Shown piece by piece: positions 1-6,930 of a stretch of DNA of 11,800 nt. Both the position numbers and the translations under genes were made by a program. Source of the DNA: Candidatus Nanopelagicales bacterium. Lineage in GTDB: Bacteria; Actinomycetota; Actinomycetes; S36-B12; GCA-2699445. Position 1 is the stretch's first letter; each line of letters starts with the position of its first letter. The notes under the pieces were generated by a model. The model saw only the letters and a program-made list of their open reading frames with translations. It did not search any database and had not been told where the DNA came from. The stretch spans positions 1 to 11,800 of the forward strand of contig JBAOHO010000018.1 in assembly GCA_037045355.1 (NCBI GenBank). The letters run 5' to 3'.

Positions 1-63
1 CACAAGCACCCACACGGCTACGACTGCCACGCCAACACGGGCTACGCGTTGCCCGCGTTGTAG
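1..63 (+). CDS. C-terminal end of an unidentified protein (partial, runs off left edge)
   Basis: Frame 1 is open from the first base to a TAG at 61-63 and gives 20 residues rich in His, with one Cys (HKHPHGYDCHANTGY, then ALPAL). Nineteen of the 20 codons end in G or C, as expected for a real gene in this genome. The His/Cys cluster could bind a metal or be part of a compact extracellular fold, but the fragment is too short to assign to a family. The gene would be convergent with the TetR gene that ends at 164. I see no strong terminator between them. Confidence 0.4.
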   Translation, partial: HKHPHGYDCHANTGYALPAL

Positions 64-80
64 GTCTCGTTCTCGTCGGC

Positions 81-123
81 GCGATTCCTCATCGCCGCGA
101 TTCCTGACGGCATGGGCGATTCC
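81..123. repeat. Three copies of GCGATTCC in the convergent gap
   Basis: GCGATTCC occurs at 81-88, 97-104 and 116-123, all in the same orientation, with start-to-start spacing of 16 and 19 bases. The copies lie between the left-edge gene and the end of the TetR gene, in a stretch with no convincing ORF. They may be remnants of a degenerate tandem repeat. No function is evident. Confidence 0.45.
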
Positions 124-163
124 GTATGGGTCACGGAGCACCGGACAAGGCTCCAGCGCGCAC

Positions 164-844
164 CTATCTGGATTGCTCGCTCTCGAGTGTTCTCTCCAGG
201 CCATCCAGGACGAGACCCAAGCCGAAGTCGAACTCGTCGGCGAAGTCGTAGCCGGGCTGAAGGACGCGCTCGGTGGCGAACTCGGCGAAGTACGGGTAGG
301 CGTCGGCGGGCAACTCCGCCATGATTCCTCGAGCCAGTTCCTGGGTCTCTTCGGCAGTGTCGAAGGGCAGTTGCACCTCCTGCAGGGCGAATCCGTAGAC
401 GTAGGCGTCCATCAATGCGGCGGCGTGCCCTGTGGCAGCCAGGGAGAACCCGGCTTCGCGCAAACACCGAAGAACGGCCTCGTGATGATGCAGCGTGGCC
501 GGGCCCGGCTGGGTCCGCGACTCGAGCAACCCGATCGCCCAGGGATGCCGAGTCAGTGCAGCCCGCATCGAGCGGGCTCGGCGGTCCAGCGCGGTGCGCC
601 AGTCGCTGACACTGGGTGCCTCAACTTCGCCGAAAACGACGTCCACCATGCCGTCGAGGATGTCCTCCTTGCCGGACACATGGTGATACAGAGACATCGC
701 TTCGATGCCGAGGTCCGCCGCCAACCGGCGCATGGTGACTGCCCCGATTCCCTCGGTATCCGCAATCGCGACTGCCGCCGTCAAGACACGCTCGCGGGTC
801 ACCGGCATCCGCCGTCCAATTCGAGTGTTCTTTGCACGCGGCAC
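164..844 (-). CDS. TetR/AcrR-family transcriptional repressor
   Basis: The product is 226 aa. Residues about 17-60 form a TetR_N DNA-binding domain: a first helix around RERVLTAAVAIADTEG, then the helix-turn-helix TMRRLAADLGIEAMSLYHHV (37-56). The rest is a helical ligand-binding and dimerization domain of the TetR_C type seen in tetracycline-repressor-like proteins. The start taken is GTG at 844, with a weak GGCAGG-like Shine-Dalgarno upstream. An ATG 12 codons inside (MPVTRERV, at 808) is an alternative. The gene is divergent from the dehydrogenase-SOUL-phosphodiesterase operon across a 92-nt gap, the usual layout for a repressor controlling itself and its neighbour. The ligand is not predictable, but a reactive carbonyl, quinone or similar substrate of the adjacent dehydrogenase would fit. 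Confidence 0.93.
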   Translation of the reverse strand: MPRAKNTRIGRRMPVTRERVLTAAVAIADTEGIGAVTMRRLAADLGIEAMSLYHHVSGKEDILDGMVDVVFGEVEAPSVSDWRTALDRRARSMRAALTRHPWAIGLLESRTQPGPATLHHHEAVLRCLREAGFSLAATGHAAALMDAYVYGFALQEVQLPFDTAEETQELARGIMAELPADAYPYFAEFATERVLQPGYDFADEFDFGLGLVLDGLERTLESEQSR

Positions 845-866
845 GGGACCTGCCTTCGGTTCGACC

Positions 867-896
867 TTGACTTACCTTACAACGTACGTCTATCTT
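867..896 (+). promoter_or_regulatory. Sigma70-like promoter of the MDR-SOUL-PDE operon
   Basis: TTGACT (867-872) and TATCTT (891-896) are separated by 18 bases and stand about 40 bases upstream of the dehydrogenase ATG. The spacer contains the 8-bp palindrome ACGTACGT (882-889) and a tandem CTTACCTTAC (871-880). A repressor bound there would block the promoter directly. I found no equally clear promoter for the TetR gene on the other strand. Confidence 0.5.
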
Positions 897-908
897 TGGT
901 GAGTCGAA

Positions 909-921
909 CTTACACCGTAAG
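909..921. promoter_or_regulatory. Inverted repeat, possible TetR-family operator
   Basis: CTTAC-ACC-GTAAG is a perfect 5-3-5 inverted repeat just downstream of the predicted -10 box and upstream of the AGGAGG ribosome site at 925-930. The half-site CTTAC also occurs twice in tandem at 871-880. Repeated half-sites across a divergent TetR promoter suggest operator sites. The 3-nt spacer is short for a TetR dimer, so this is an inference. Confidence 0.35.
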
Positions 922-936
922 GCCAGGAGGCCGGAG

Positions 937-1986
937 ATGATGACCCGCGACGACCGCACTCCCGTTGAGCTCGCCCCAGCACTCCCCGAGAGAATGCGCG
1001 CGATCGTGCAGCGCCAGTACGGCTCGGCGGACCAACTGCGAATCGAGCAGGTCGACTCGCCACCGTTACCTGCTCAAGGGCAGGTCCTGGTCAAGGTTGC
1101 GGCTGCGGGACTTGACCGGGGTACCTGGCACCTCATGACGGGACAGCCCTATCTGGTTCGCCCGGCCGTGGGCCTGCGTCGGCCCCGCAACCCGGTGCCT
1201 GGTCGCGATGTGGCTGGGACCATCGTCGCAATCGGCCCGGGCGTCTCGAGATTCACGCTTGGCGATCGGGTCTTCGGGGTCGCTCCTGGATCGTTCGCCG
1301 AGTATGCGCTGGCCGATGAGAAGAAACTTGCCGCTGCGCCGAACTCGCTGACGAACACACAAGCAGCAACTCTCGGCATCTCGGGCCTGACCGCCCTGCA
1401 GGCACTTCACAACAGTGGCCGGCTCGCAGCCGGTCAGCGGGTCCTCATCCTCGGGGCATCGGGAGGAGTCGGCACGTACGCTGTGCAGATGGCCAAAGCG
1501 ACCGGCGCCGAGGTGACGGGTGTGTGCAGCGGTCCCAAGATCGAACCAGTTCGCGCGCTCGGGGCCGATCACGTGATCGATTACCAGATCCACGATCCGA
1601 TCGACGGCACCCAGCAGTACGACCTCATCGTCGACATCGGGGGCAATCGCGGCATTGCCCGGCTCCGGCGGGCGCTCACCCCCACCGGGACGCTCGCAGT
1701 CGTCGGCGGCGAGAACGCCGGGAAGTGGACCGGGGGGTTGGGCCGACAGTTGCGCGCCGCTGCCCGATCCCCCTTCCTGCGCCAACGTCTGGTCATGGTG
1801 GTCTCGGCCGAGCGGGGGTCCGATCTGGAGACGCTCGCCCACATGGCCGATGAGGGCCACCTTCGTCCTGTCTTGGACAGCGTCTTCCCACTCGAGCGGG
1901 CCGCTGACGCGATGCGCAGACTCGAGAGCGGCCAGGTGTGCGGCAAGGTCGCGATCGACGTCGAGGAGGACGCTTCAGCGGCATGA
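937..1986 (+). CDS. MDR-superfamily NAD(P)H-dependent oxidoreductase (quinone-oxidoreductase-like, zinc-less)
   Basis: The product is 349 aa, the normal length for a medium-chain dehydrogenase/reductase. The N-terminal GroES-like half contains the typical PGRDVAGTIVAIGPGVSRF and GDRVFG segments. The Rossmann half carries the glycine-rich nucleotide motif ILGASGGVGTYAVQMAK (around residues 171-187) followed by a predicted beta strand ending in Ser rather than an acidic residue, which tends to favour NADPH. The cysteine ligands of zinc alcohol dehydrogenases are absent, so it belongs with quinone/enone reductases of the Qor-like group. A strong AGGAGG lies 6 nt upstream of the ATG. It is the first gene of an operon and overlaps the SOUL gene by 4 nt. 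Quinones, enones or aldehydes are plausible substrates, but the exact one cannot be read from sequence. Confidence 0.92.
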   Translation: MMTRDDRTPVELAPALPERMRAIVQRQYGSADQLRIEQVDSPPLPAQGQVLVKVAAAGLDRGTWHLMTGQPYLVRPAVGLRRPRNPVPGRDVAGTIVAIGPGVSRFTLGDRVFGVAPGSFAEYALADEKKLAAAPNSLTNTQAATLGISGLTALQALHNSGRLAAGQRVLILGASGGVGTYAVQMAKATGAEVTGVCSGPKIEPVRALGADHVIDYQIHDPIDGTQQYDLIVDIGGNRGIARLRRALTPTGTLAVVGGENAGKWTGGLGRQLRAAARSPFLRQRLVMVVSAERGSDLETLAHMADEGHLRPVLDSVFPLERAADAMRRLESGQVCGKVAIDVEEDASAA

Positions 1987-2552
1987 CCGAACAACAGCAG
2001 TACGTGGTGCTGGATCGACAAGGCTCGGTGGAACTGCGCCGATATGAGGCCTGCACCGTGGCGGACGTTGTCGTGCGCGGATCGCAGGAGCAGGCCGGCA
2101 ACGCCGCCTTCCGCCCATTGATCCGGTACATCTCAGGGCACAATGAGACCCGCCACAAGCTCGCCATGACCGCCCCGGTCGTTCAGGAACAAGCCGGCGA
2201 AAGGTTGGCGATGACCGCGCCGGTGATGCAGCAGTCGGCCGGACCCGACAGCTGGACGGTGTCGTTCGTGTTGCCCGGAGGTCGCGCACTGGAGGCCTAC
2301 CCCATCCCTTCCGATCCTCAGGTCACACTGCGCCACGTGCCAGAACACACGGCCGCTGCCCTGCGGTGGTCGGGACGGTGGACCCAGGCCAACGTGGCGC
2401 GCCGCACCCAGGAGCTGAGACAGGCGATCACTTCCGCCGGGTGGGTCGCGCAGGGCTCACCGCGTTGGGCGCGTTTCGACCCGCCGTGGAAACCCCCATT
2501 CGCCCGGCGCAACGAGATAGTGATCAGCGTTTCCGACCCCGACGAGGGGTGA
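1983..2552 (+). CDS. SOUL-family heme-binding protein
   Basis: The product is 189 aa and starts at the ATG of an ATGA overlap with the dehydrogenase stop, so it is translationally coupled. It matches the SOUL/HBP family throughout: an N-terminal strand (YVVLDRQGSVELRRYEA), two copies of the family hallmark MTAPV (residues 62-66 and 77-81), the central FVLPGGRALEAYPIPSDPQV stretch, and the C-terminal PRWARFDPPWKPPFARRNEI block that marks the end of the fold. No signal peptide is visible, so it is probably cytoplasmic. Family members bind heme or tetrapyrroles. The role in bacteria is poorly defined. Its place between a redox enzyme and a PAS/GAF cyclic-di-GMP protein suggests a role in heme or redox sensing or handling. 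The stop overlaps the next gene's likely GTG by 4 nt. Confidence 0.93.
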   Translation: MTEQQQYVVLDRQGSVELRRYEACTVADVVVRGSQEQAGNAAFRPLIRYISGHNETRHKLAMTAPVVQEQAGERLAMTAPVMQQSAGPDSWTVSFVLPGGRALEAYPIPSDPQVTLRHVPEHTAAALRWSGRWTQANVARRTQELRQAITSAGWVAQGSPRWARFDPPWKPPFARRNEIVISVSDPDEG

Positions 2553-5500
2553 CCCCGTCACCGCTCGCCGATGACATCGGAACCGGTCCACCCGATCCCG
2601 GCCCAGCCGCCAGGACACTCATCCAGGCCCAAGACGCTTTGACTCCCCGCCACACCGGCACCGTAGCCGAGGCAACCATGCTGATCGGCCGAGAAACCGA
2701 CATACTGGCGGAGGAACTCCAGCGTGTCGCTGACGAGCGATGCCGACGACGGGTGGGGGACATGACTCGGGAACCGGACCCGACCGCCATACCGTCCTGG
2801 CATGACCTGCTGCTCATCTCCGATGAATCACAGGAGATCGTCTGCGAAACCGACACCGACGGGATCATTGCCTGGGTGTCTGGCGGGGTCAGCGACATCT
2901 TGGATCGAGATCCTGACGAGTTGACCGGGACCCTGTTGTTGGACCTGATCCACCGACAGGACCTGCACCGCGCAGAGGAAGCACTCGGTCGGGCGATCAC
3001 CTCGCGCGAATCCCAGCGAGTCAAGGTCCGGCTCGCGTTGCCCTCGGGCCGACATCGACGCATGACCGCTCTCATGCGTCCCCTGCCCCCTCCGCATGAG
3101 CCCTCGGCGGGCGCTCTGGTCCTTCTGCGGCAAGATCGCTCGGGTGTCGCATTGCGGGCCTTGGCCACCTTGTCACAGGCGAATCGAGTCCTCGTTCGTG
3201 CGGAGGATGAGGACGAACTCCTGCAGAAGATGTGTCGCGCCATCGCCCACACGGGCCAGTACCCGCTGGTGTGGTTCGGGCGGAAGGTCTTGGACGCCGA
3301 GAAGAGCGTCCAAGTCGTGGCGGCGGCCGGCTCGAGTGTCGGCTACCTGGACACCATCAAGGTCTCGTGGGGCGACGACCCCCTCGGTCGCGGTCCTACC
3401 GGACGGGCCATCAAGTCGGGCACGACCCAAGTGCTCGAGATGTTCGACGACGACCCCCACTTCACGCCGTGGTTGAACACGGCAACCAAGCAGGGTTTCG
3501 CATGCTCGATCGCCATGCCGATCACGGTGTCCGGCACCGTTGAGGGTGCGCTCATGGTCTATGCCGATGAGATCGGAGCCTTCGATCCTCAGGCCCTGAA
3601 TCTGCTGGAAGACCTCGCCGCCGATCTCGGCTATGGCATGACCCGCCTGCGGGAGGCATCCGCACTCGCATCGGCGGCGACACGAGTCGCCGACAGCGAG
3701 CGCCGCTACCGCTTGCTCGCCGAGAACTCCTCCGACGTCGTGCTGTTGGCTGATTCCGACCGGCGCTTCCAGTGGGTCTCCGCCTCCGCCTCTTCCCTGT
3801 TCGGCTGGAACCCTGAGGACCTGCTGGGACACCCGCCCGAGGACTTCATCCATCCCGACGACTTGCCCTCACTGATGGCCGGGTTGGACAAAGCCGACGT
3901 GGGGAAAGGACCCTTGCGCCTTCGCTATCGGTTCCGCTGCGCCGACGGGAACTACCTGTGGGTGTCCGCATCCAGCCGCAACGCCGTCGACCCTGAGGGC
4001 CACTCGATCGGCCGCGTCGTCGCCCTCCGCGATATCCACGACCAGGTCCAAGCGGAGTCGGAGTTGCTGTCGCGCGAGCAGCAGTACCTGTTGCTCGCCG
4101 AAAACGCGTCGGATGTGGTCTGGCAGGTGTCGCCCGAAGGGAAGATCATCTGGGCTTCCGAGTCGGTGACCCGCCAACTGGGGTGGACCCAGGACAGAAT
4201 CCTCGGCCACGGAATGGACCTGATCCACCCCGAGGACCGGGACAGGGCGATCACCGGTCGTCACGATGTCATTCGGGGCCAAGTGGTCCAGGGCGAGTTC
4301 CGTATCGCCCGTGCGGATGGATCCTGGCAATGGATGGCCCTCAACGTTCGAGCAGCGCCAACCCCCCAGGGCATCTTCCGCATCATCGCGATGCGTAACG
4401 TCGAGGACGAAGTCGCGGCCCGCGCGGAACTGGCCCACGCAATCGGCCATGACGCGCTCACGGGACTCGCCACCCGGTCGAGCTTCCTCAATCGCGCGTC
4501 CACAGCATTGGGTCACCTGAGCCCCGGCGCAGTGAGTGGAGTGCTGTGCGCGGGCGTGGACAACCTACGAGCGGTCAACGACGCCGCAAACTATGCGGTC
4601 GGAGACATCGAACTGGAACGGGTCGCGAGTCGGATCACACGCGGTATCGGCGACCCCGACCGGGTGGGGCGAGGCTCCGGTGACGAGTTCCTCATCCTCA
4701 TCCCCCAACTCACGGCGGCCAGCGACGCGGCCGACACCGCGCAACGGGTTGTCGAAAGTGTGCGCGGAGCCTTGACCATCGCGGGCCATACGCTCCATCC
4801 GTCGGTGAGTGTCGGTATCGCCACAGGCGGGCCCGGTTCTGATCCGGACCGATTGATCAGAGACGCTGCTCTGGCCATGCAGCAGGCGAAACGGGAAGGC
4901 AAGGACAGGTGGTCGTTCTTCGATCCCACCTTGGCCGCCGATGCCCAGGCGCGACTGAACATCGAGGCCGACATCAGGGTGGCGCTGCAATCCGGGGAGT
5001 TCGTCCCCTGGTTGCAGCCCATCGTGTCTTTGGCGACGGGAGAAATCACCGGCTACGAATCGCTGGTCCGATGGATCCGCGATGAGGCCAGTGTGGTCAC
5101 CCCGGACAAGTTCCTCCCGATCGCGGAACGCACCGGACAGGTCGCGGACATCGATCAAGAGATCCTCACACGATCGGTCGAGTGGCTGACCCGCATTCCC
5201 GCGCAACGCAGTGTCGCCGTGAACGTCTCGCCGACGACCCTTGCTCGGTTGGGAACGGCGGAACTTGTTGGTCACCTTCTGGCTGAGTCCGGCGTCGATC
5301 CCCAGCGGCTCCACCTCGAGGTCACCGAGACGACTCTGCTCGAGATCTCGGACAACGTGCGCGACGAGATGCGGCGCATCGCCAACATGGGAGTTCGGTG
5401 GTACGTGGACGACTTCGGTACCGGCTACTCGTCCATCAGCCACCTGCGTGACCTGCCGATAGCGGGCCTGAAACTGGACAGATCCTTCACCTCGGGACTC

Positions 5501-5704
5501 GACGCGCAGGATCAGACCTGCCTGCAGCTGGCTGCGGCCTTGTCGGGTCTCGCTCACGGTCTCGCGCTCGACACGGTGGCTGAAGGTGTCGAGACGCCAC
5601 AGCAGGCCGCGCTCCTCACCGAGCAGGGCTGGGTCCATGCCCAGGGCTGGCTGTACGCGGCGGCGGCCGCAGAGCCGTTGGAGTCGGTCGAGATTCCAGT
5701 CTGA
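2549..5704 (+). CDS. PAS-GAF-PAS-PAS-GGDEF-EAL protein, probable cyclic-di-GMP phosphodiesterase
   Basis: The product is about 1051 aa, soluble, with no membrane segments. Domains in order: PAS (residues ~85-200), GAF (~206-368), PAS (~385-500), PAS (~511-625), GGDEF (~631-790), EAL (~800-1050). The GGDEF domain is degenerate: the signature is SGDEF (Ser710), the first metal-binding Asp of the DxDxF motif is Gly669, GH before GD is missing, and the RxxD inhibitory site is absent. The EAL domain keeps the ESL motif (Glu837), NVSP, EVTE, DDFGTGYSS (from 954), KLD and AEGVE (Glu1012), so c-di-GMP hydrolysis to pGpG is likely. The two central PAS domains resemble each other. The start chosen is GTG at 2549, in a GTGA overlap with the SOUL stop. 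ATG 2678 (GAGG upstream) and ATG 2762 (purine-rich site upstream) are alternatives. It is the last gene of the operon. Confidence 0.92.
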   Translation: MTPSPLADDIGTGPPDPGPAARTLIQAQDALTPRHTGTVAEATMLIGRETDILAEELQRVADERCRRRVGDMTREPDPTAIPSWHDLLLISDESQEIVCETDTDGIIAWVSGGVSDILDRDPDELTGTLLLDLIHRQDLHRAEEALGRAITSRESQRVKVRLALPSGRHRRMTALMRPLPPPHEPSAGALVLLRQDRSGVALRALATLSQANRVLVRAEDEDELLQKMCRAIAHTGQYPLVWFGRKVLDAEKSVQVVAAAGSSVGYLDTIKVSWGDDPLGRGPTGRAIKSGTTQVLEMFDDDPHFTPWLNTATKQGFACSIAMPITVSGTVEGALMVYADEIGAFDPQALNLLEDLAADLGYGMTRLREASALASAATRVADSERRYRLLAENSSDVVLLADSDRRFQWVSASASSLFGWNPEDLLGHPPEDFIHPDDLPSLMAGLDKADVGKGPLRLRYRFRCADGNYLWVSASSRNAVDPEGHSIGRVVALRDIHDQVQAESELLSREQQYLLLAENASDVVWQVSPEGKIIWASESVTRQLGWTQDRILGHGMDLIHPEDRDRAITGRHDVIRGQVVQGEFRIARADGSWQWMALNVRAAPTPQGIFRIIAMRNVEDEVAARAELAHAIGHDALTGLATRSSFLNRASTALGHLSPGAVSGVLCAGVDNLRAVNDAANYAVGDIELERVASRITRGIGDPDRVGRGSGDEFLILIPQLTAASDAADTAQRVVESVRGALTIAGHTLHPSVSVGIATGGPGSDPDRLIRDAALAMQQAKREGKDRWSFFDPTLAADAQARLNIEADIRVALQSGEFVPWLQPIVSLATGEITGYESLVRWIRDEASVVTPDKFLPIAERTGQVADIDQEILTRSVEWLTRIPAQRSVAVNVSPTTLARLGTAELVGHLLAESGVDPQRLHLEVTETTLLEISDNVRDEMRRIANMGVRWYVDDFGTGYSSISHLRDLPIAGLKLDRSFTSGLDAQDQTCLQLAAALSGLAHGLALDTVAEGVETPQQAALLTEQGWVHAQGWLYAAAAAEPLESVEIPV

Positions 5705-5775
5705 CTACGCACTTCGATCGGAAGCGACGGCACGGGAAACGCACCTCGTCGAACCTCGTATGACAGGCTCCGCCC

Positions 5776-6156
5776 ATGAAGTCTCAAGTCATGATCGCCT
5801 GCTCCACCTTCGCCGGCTTCGCGCTGGCCGTCGTCGCCACCCCAGCCGTCGCCGCTCCGGCGGCCCCGACCCAGACGACCGACACGATCAAGGTGTGCGT
5901 CAAGAAGAAGTCGGGAGCGATGCGCTCTGTACAGTCCAAGAAGTCGTGCCACAAGGGCGAGCGCTTCCTCAAGTTGCAGGCCACATCCGGCACCACCTTA
6001 CGCAACGTTCACGTCATCAACATCAACTGCAACATGTCCGCCGTCGCGGGATCGACGTCCGCGACAGCGGGCCAGCCACAGGTCCAGACGGTGACAGTTC
6101 CAGACGGAACGACGACGCTCGTGGTCACGTGCGGGGACAGCGCCACAGCGTCGTGA
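5776..6156 (+). CDS. Small secreted four-cysteine protein, function unknown
   Basis: The product is 126 aa. Residues 1-26 form a Sec signal peptide (IACSTFAGFALAVVATPAVA) with an AVA|AP cleavage site. The mature part has four cysteines (41, 58, 85, 119), so two disulfides are possible. The segment KVCVKKKSGAMRSVQ with C-x-KGE (residues ~39-62) resembles a short motif I recall from many actinobacterial secreted proteins, where two cysteines flank a basic, GE-terminated loop. The C-terminal half is Thr/Val rich and probably beta. No good Shine-Dalgarno precedes the ATG. A TATGAC at 5759-5764 could be a -10 box, giving a nearly leaderless mRNA. An in-frame ATG at 5791 would shorten the signal peptide too much. 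It stands 71 nt after the phosphodiesterase gene and is probably a separate transcript. Confidence 0.75.
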   Translation: MKSQVMIACSTFAGFALAVVATPAVAAPAAPTQTTDTIKVCVKKKSGAMRSVQSKKSCHKGERFLKLQATSGTTLRNVHVININCNMSAVAGSTSATAGQPQVQTVTVPDGTTTLVVTCGDSATAS

Positions 6157-6163
6157 CCGACGG

Positions 6164-6195
6164 CCTCCTGCGGAGGTATCAGCGGCGAACGCCGC
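6164..6195 (+). terminator. Two adjacent GC-rich hairpins after the secreted-protein gene
   Basis: CCTCC-TGC-GGAGG (6164-6176) is followed by GCGGCG-AA-CGCCGC (6182-6195), both starting within 40 nt of the stop at 6156. No T-run follows, so if these end transcription they do so as GC-hairpin, T-less terminators of the kind often proposed for actinobacteria. They may instead only stabilise the 3' end. Confidence 0.35.
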
Positions 6196-6215
6196 CGCCG
6201 ACATTGCGCGGAGCC

Positions 6216-6228
6216 GATCACCGTGATC
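6216..6228. promoter_or_regulatory. 13-bp palindrome upstream of the molybdoenzyme gene
   Basis: GATCAC-C-GTGATC is a perfect 6-1-6 inverted repeat ending 9 nt before the ATG at 6238. Its position, directly before a start codon without a clear Shine-Dalgarno, suits an operator at a promoter with a short leader. No regulator gene is adjacent. Confidence 0.3.
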
Positions 6229-6237
6229 TGATCTCCC

Positions 6238-6930
6238 ATGGAATCTGGTGCGCCGGTCGGCCGCCGGGTGGTCCTCGGCCTGGTGGTCATGGGCGGCGCA
6301 GGTGTCCTTCTCGGTCGGCGTCTGTCGGACGCGACGACCGCCGCTGTGTCCACCGTGGCGCCCGAACTGCAGAAGGTGTTGCCGGCCACCGGTGGGTTCC
6401 GCATCTACACGGTCACCAATGGCTATCCGGAACGCAGCATTGCGGACTACCGGTTGACCATCGATAGCGGTTCCCGGCGAACGCAGTTGACCTACGCGGA
6501 AATTGCCGACCTACCCCAGACCGGGCTCACCAAGGACTTCCAGTGCGTGACCGGCTGGCGCGTCGACGACGCCGTTTGGAGTGGGGTGCTGCTGTCGGAT
6601 CTCCTTTCCGCCACCGATGTCGACATCGGTTCCGGAGCCCTACAGTTCACGTCCTTTGATGGCGTCTACACCGAGTCCCTGACCAAGGACCAGGCGCTGC
6701 GTCCCGACGTACTGGTCGCCACGACGTTGTACGGCGAACCCCTCGACCGCGCCCACGGAGGGCCGGTGCGTCTGGTGGTTGCGCCCATGTACGGCTACAA
6801 GTCGCTGAAGTGGCTCGACGGGATCATCGTCACGGACGAGGTCGTACCCGGCTACTGGGAGGAGCGCGGCTACGACATCGACGCATGGGTGGGACGATCC
6901 AACGGGCGCACGGATGACCCCGTCACCTGA
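6238..6930 (+). CDS. Molybdopterin-dependent oxidoreductase, sulfite-oxidase fold, Tat-exported
   Basis: The product is 230 aa and belongs to the Oxidored_molyb (sulfite oxidase/MsrP-like) family. The N-terminus has a twin-arginine-type signal: GRR then the hydrophobic VVLGLVVMGGAGVLLG (residues 8-26). The cofactor domain follows: LTYAEIADLPQ, then KDFQCVTGW with the molybdenum-ligand cysteine at residue 103, WSGVLLSDLL, a GGPVRLVVAPMYGYKSLKW block with the conserved GYKSLKW, and a C-terminal GYWEERGYD. It therefore probably works outside the cytoplasmic membrane, possibly anchored by an uncleaved signal. The C-terminal dimerization domain of eukaryotic sulfite oxidase is missing, as in the small bacterial members. 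It overlaps the cytochrome b gene by 17 nt, which suggests a two-component enzyme taking or giving electrons through the membrane. The substrate (sulfite, a sulfoxide or another) is not determinable. Confidence 0.88.
   Translation: MESGAPVGRRVVLGLVVMGGAGVLLGRRLSDATTAAVSTVAPELQKVLPATGGFRIYTVTNGYPERSIADYRLTIDSGSRRTQLTYAEIADLPQTGLTKDFQCVTGWRVDDAVWSGVLLSDLLSATDVDIGSGALQFTSFDGVYTESLTKDQALRPDVLVATTLYGEPLDRAHGGPVRLVVAPMYGYKSLKWLDGIIVTDEVVPGYWEERGYDIDAWVGRSNGRTDDPVT

Noticed and set aside
173..940. 255-aa open frame on the plus strand opposite the TetR gene
   Set aside because: It lies antisense to a clear TetR-family gene and shows no domain pattern. High GC leaves such opposite frames open by chance.
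2366..2548. Upstream extension of the phosphodiesterase frame into the SOUL gene
   Set aside because: It would overlap the conserved SOUL C-terminus by nearly 190 nt. The GTG at 2549 or later ATGs are more sensible starts.
3690..4430. Light-sensing LOV domain in the central PAS pair
   Set aside because: The flavin-binding NCRFLQ-type cysteine motif is absent, so these are generic PAS domains with unknown ligand.
4565..5638. 357-aa open frame on the minus strand opposite the GGDEF-EAL coding region
   Set aside because: It is the shadow of an unmistakable EAL domain on the plus strand. The translation is low-complexity with no recognisable motif.
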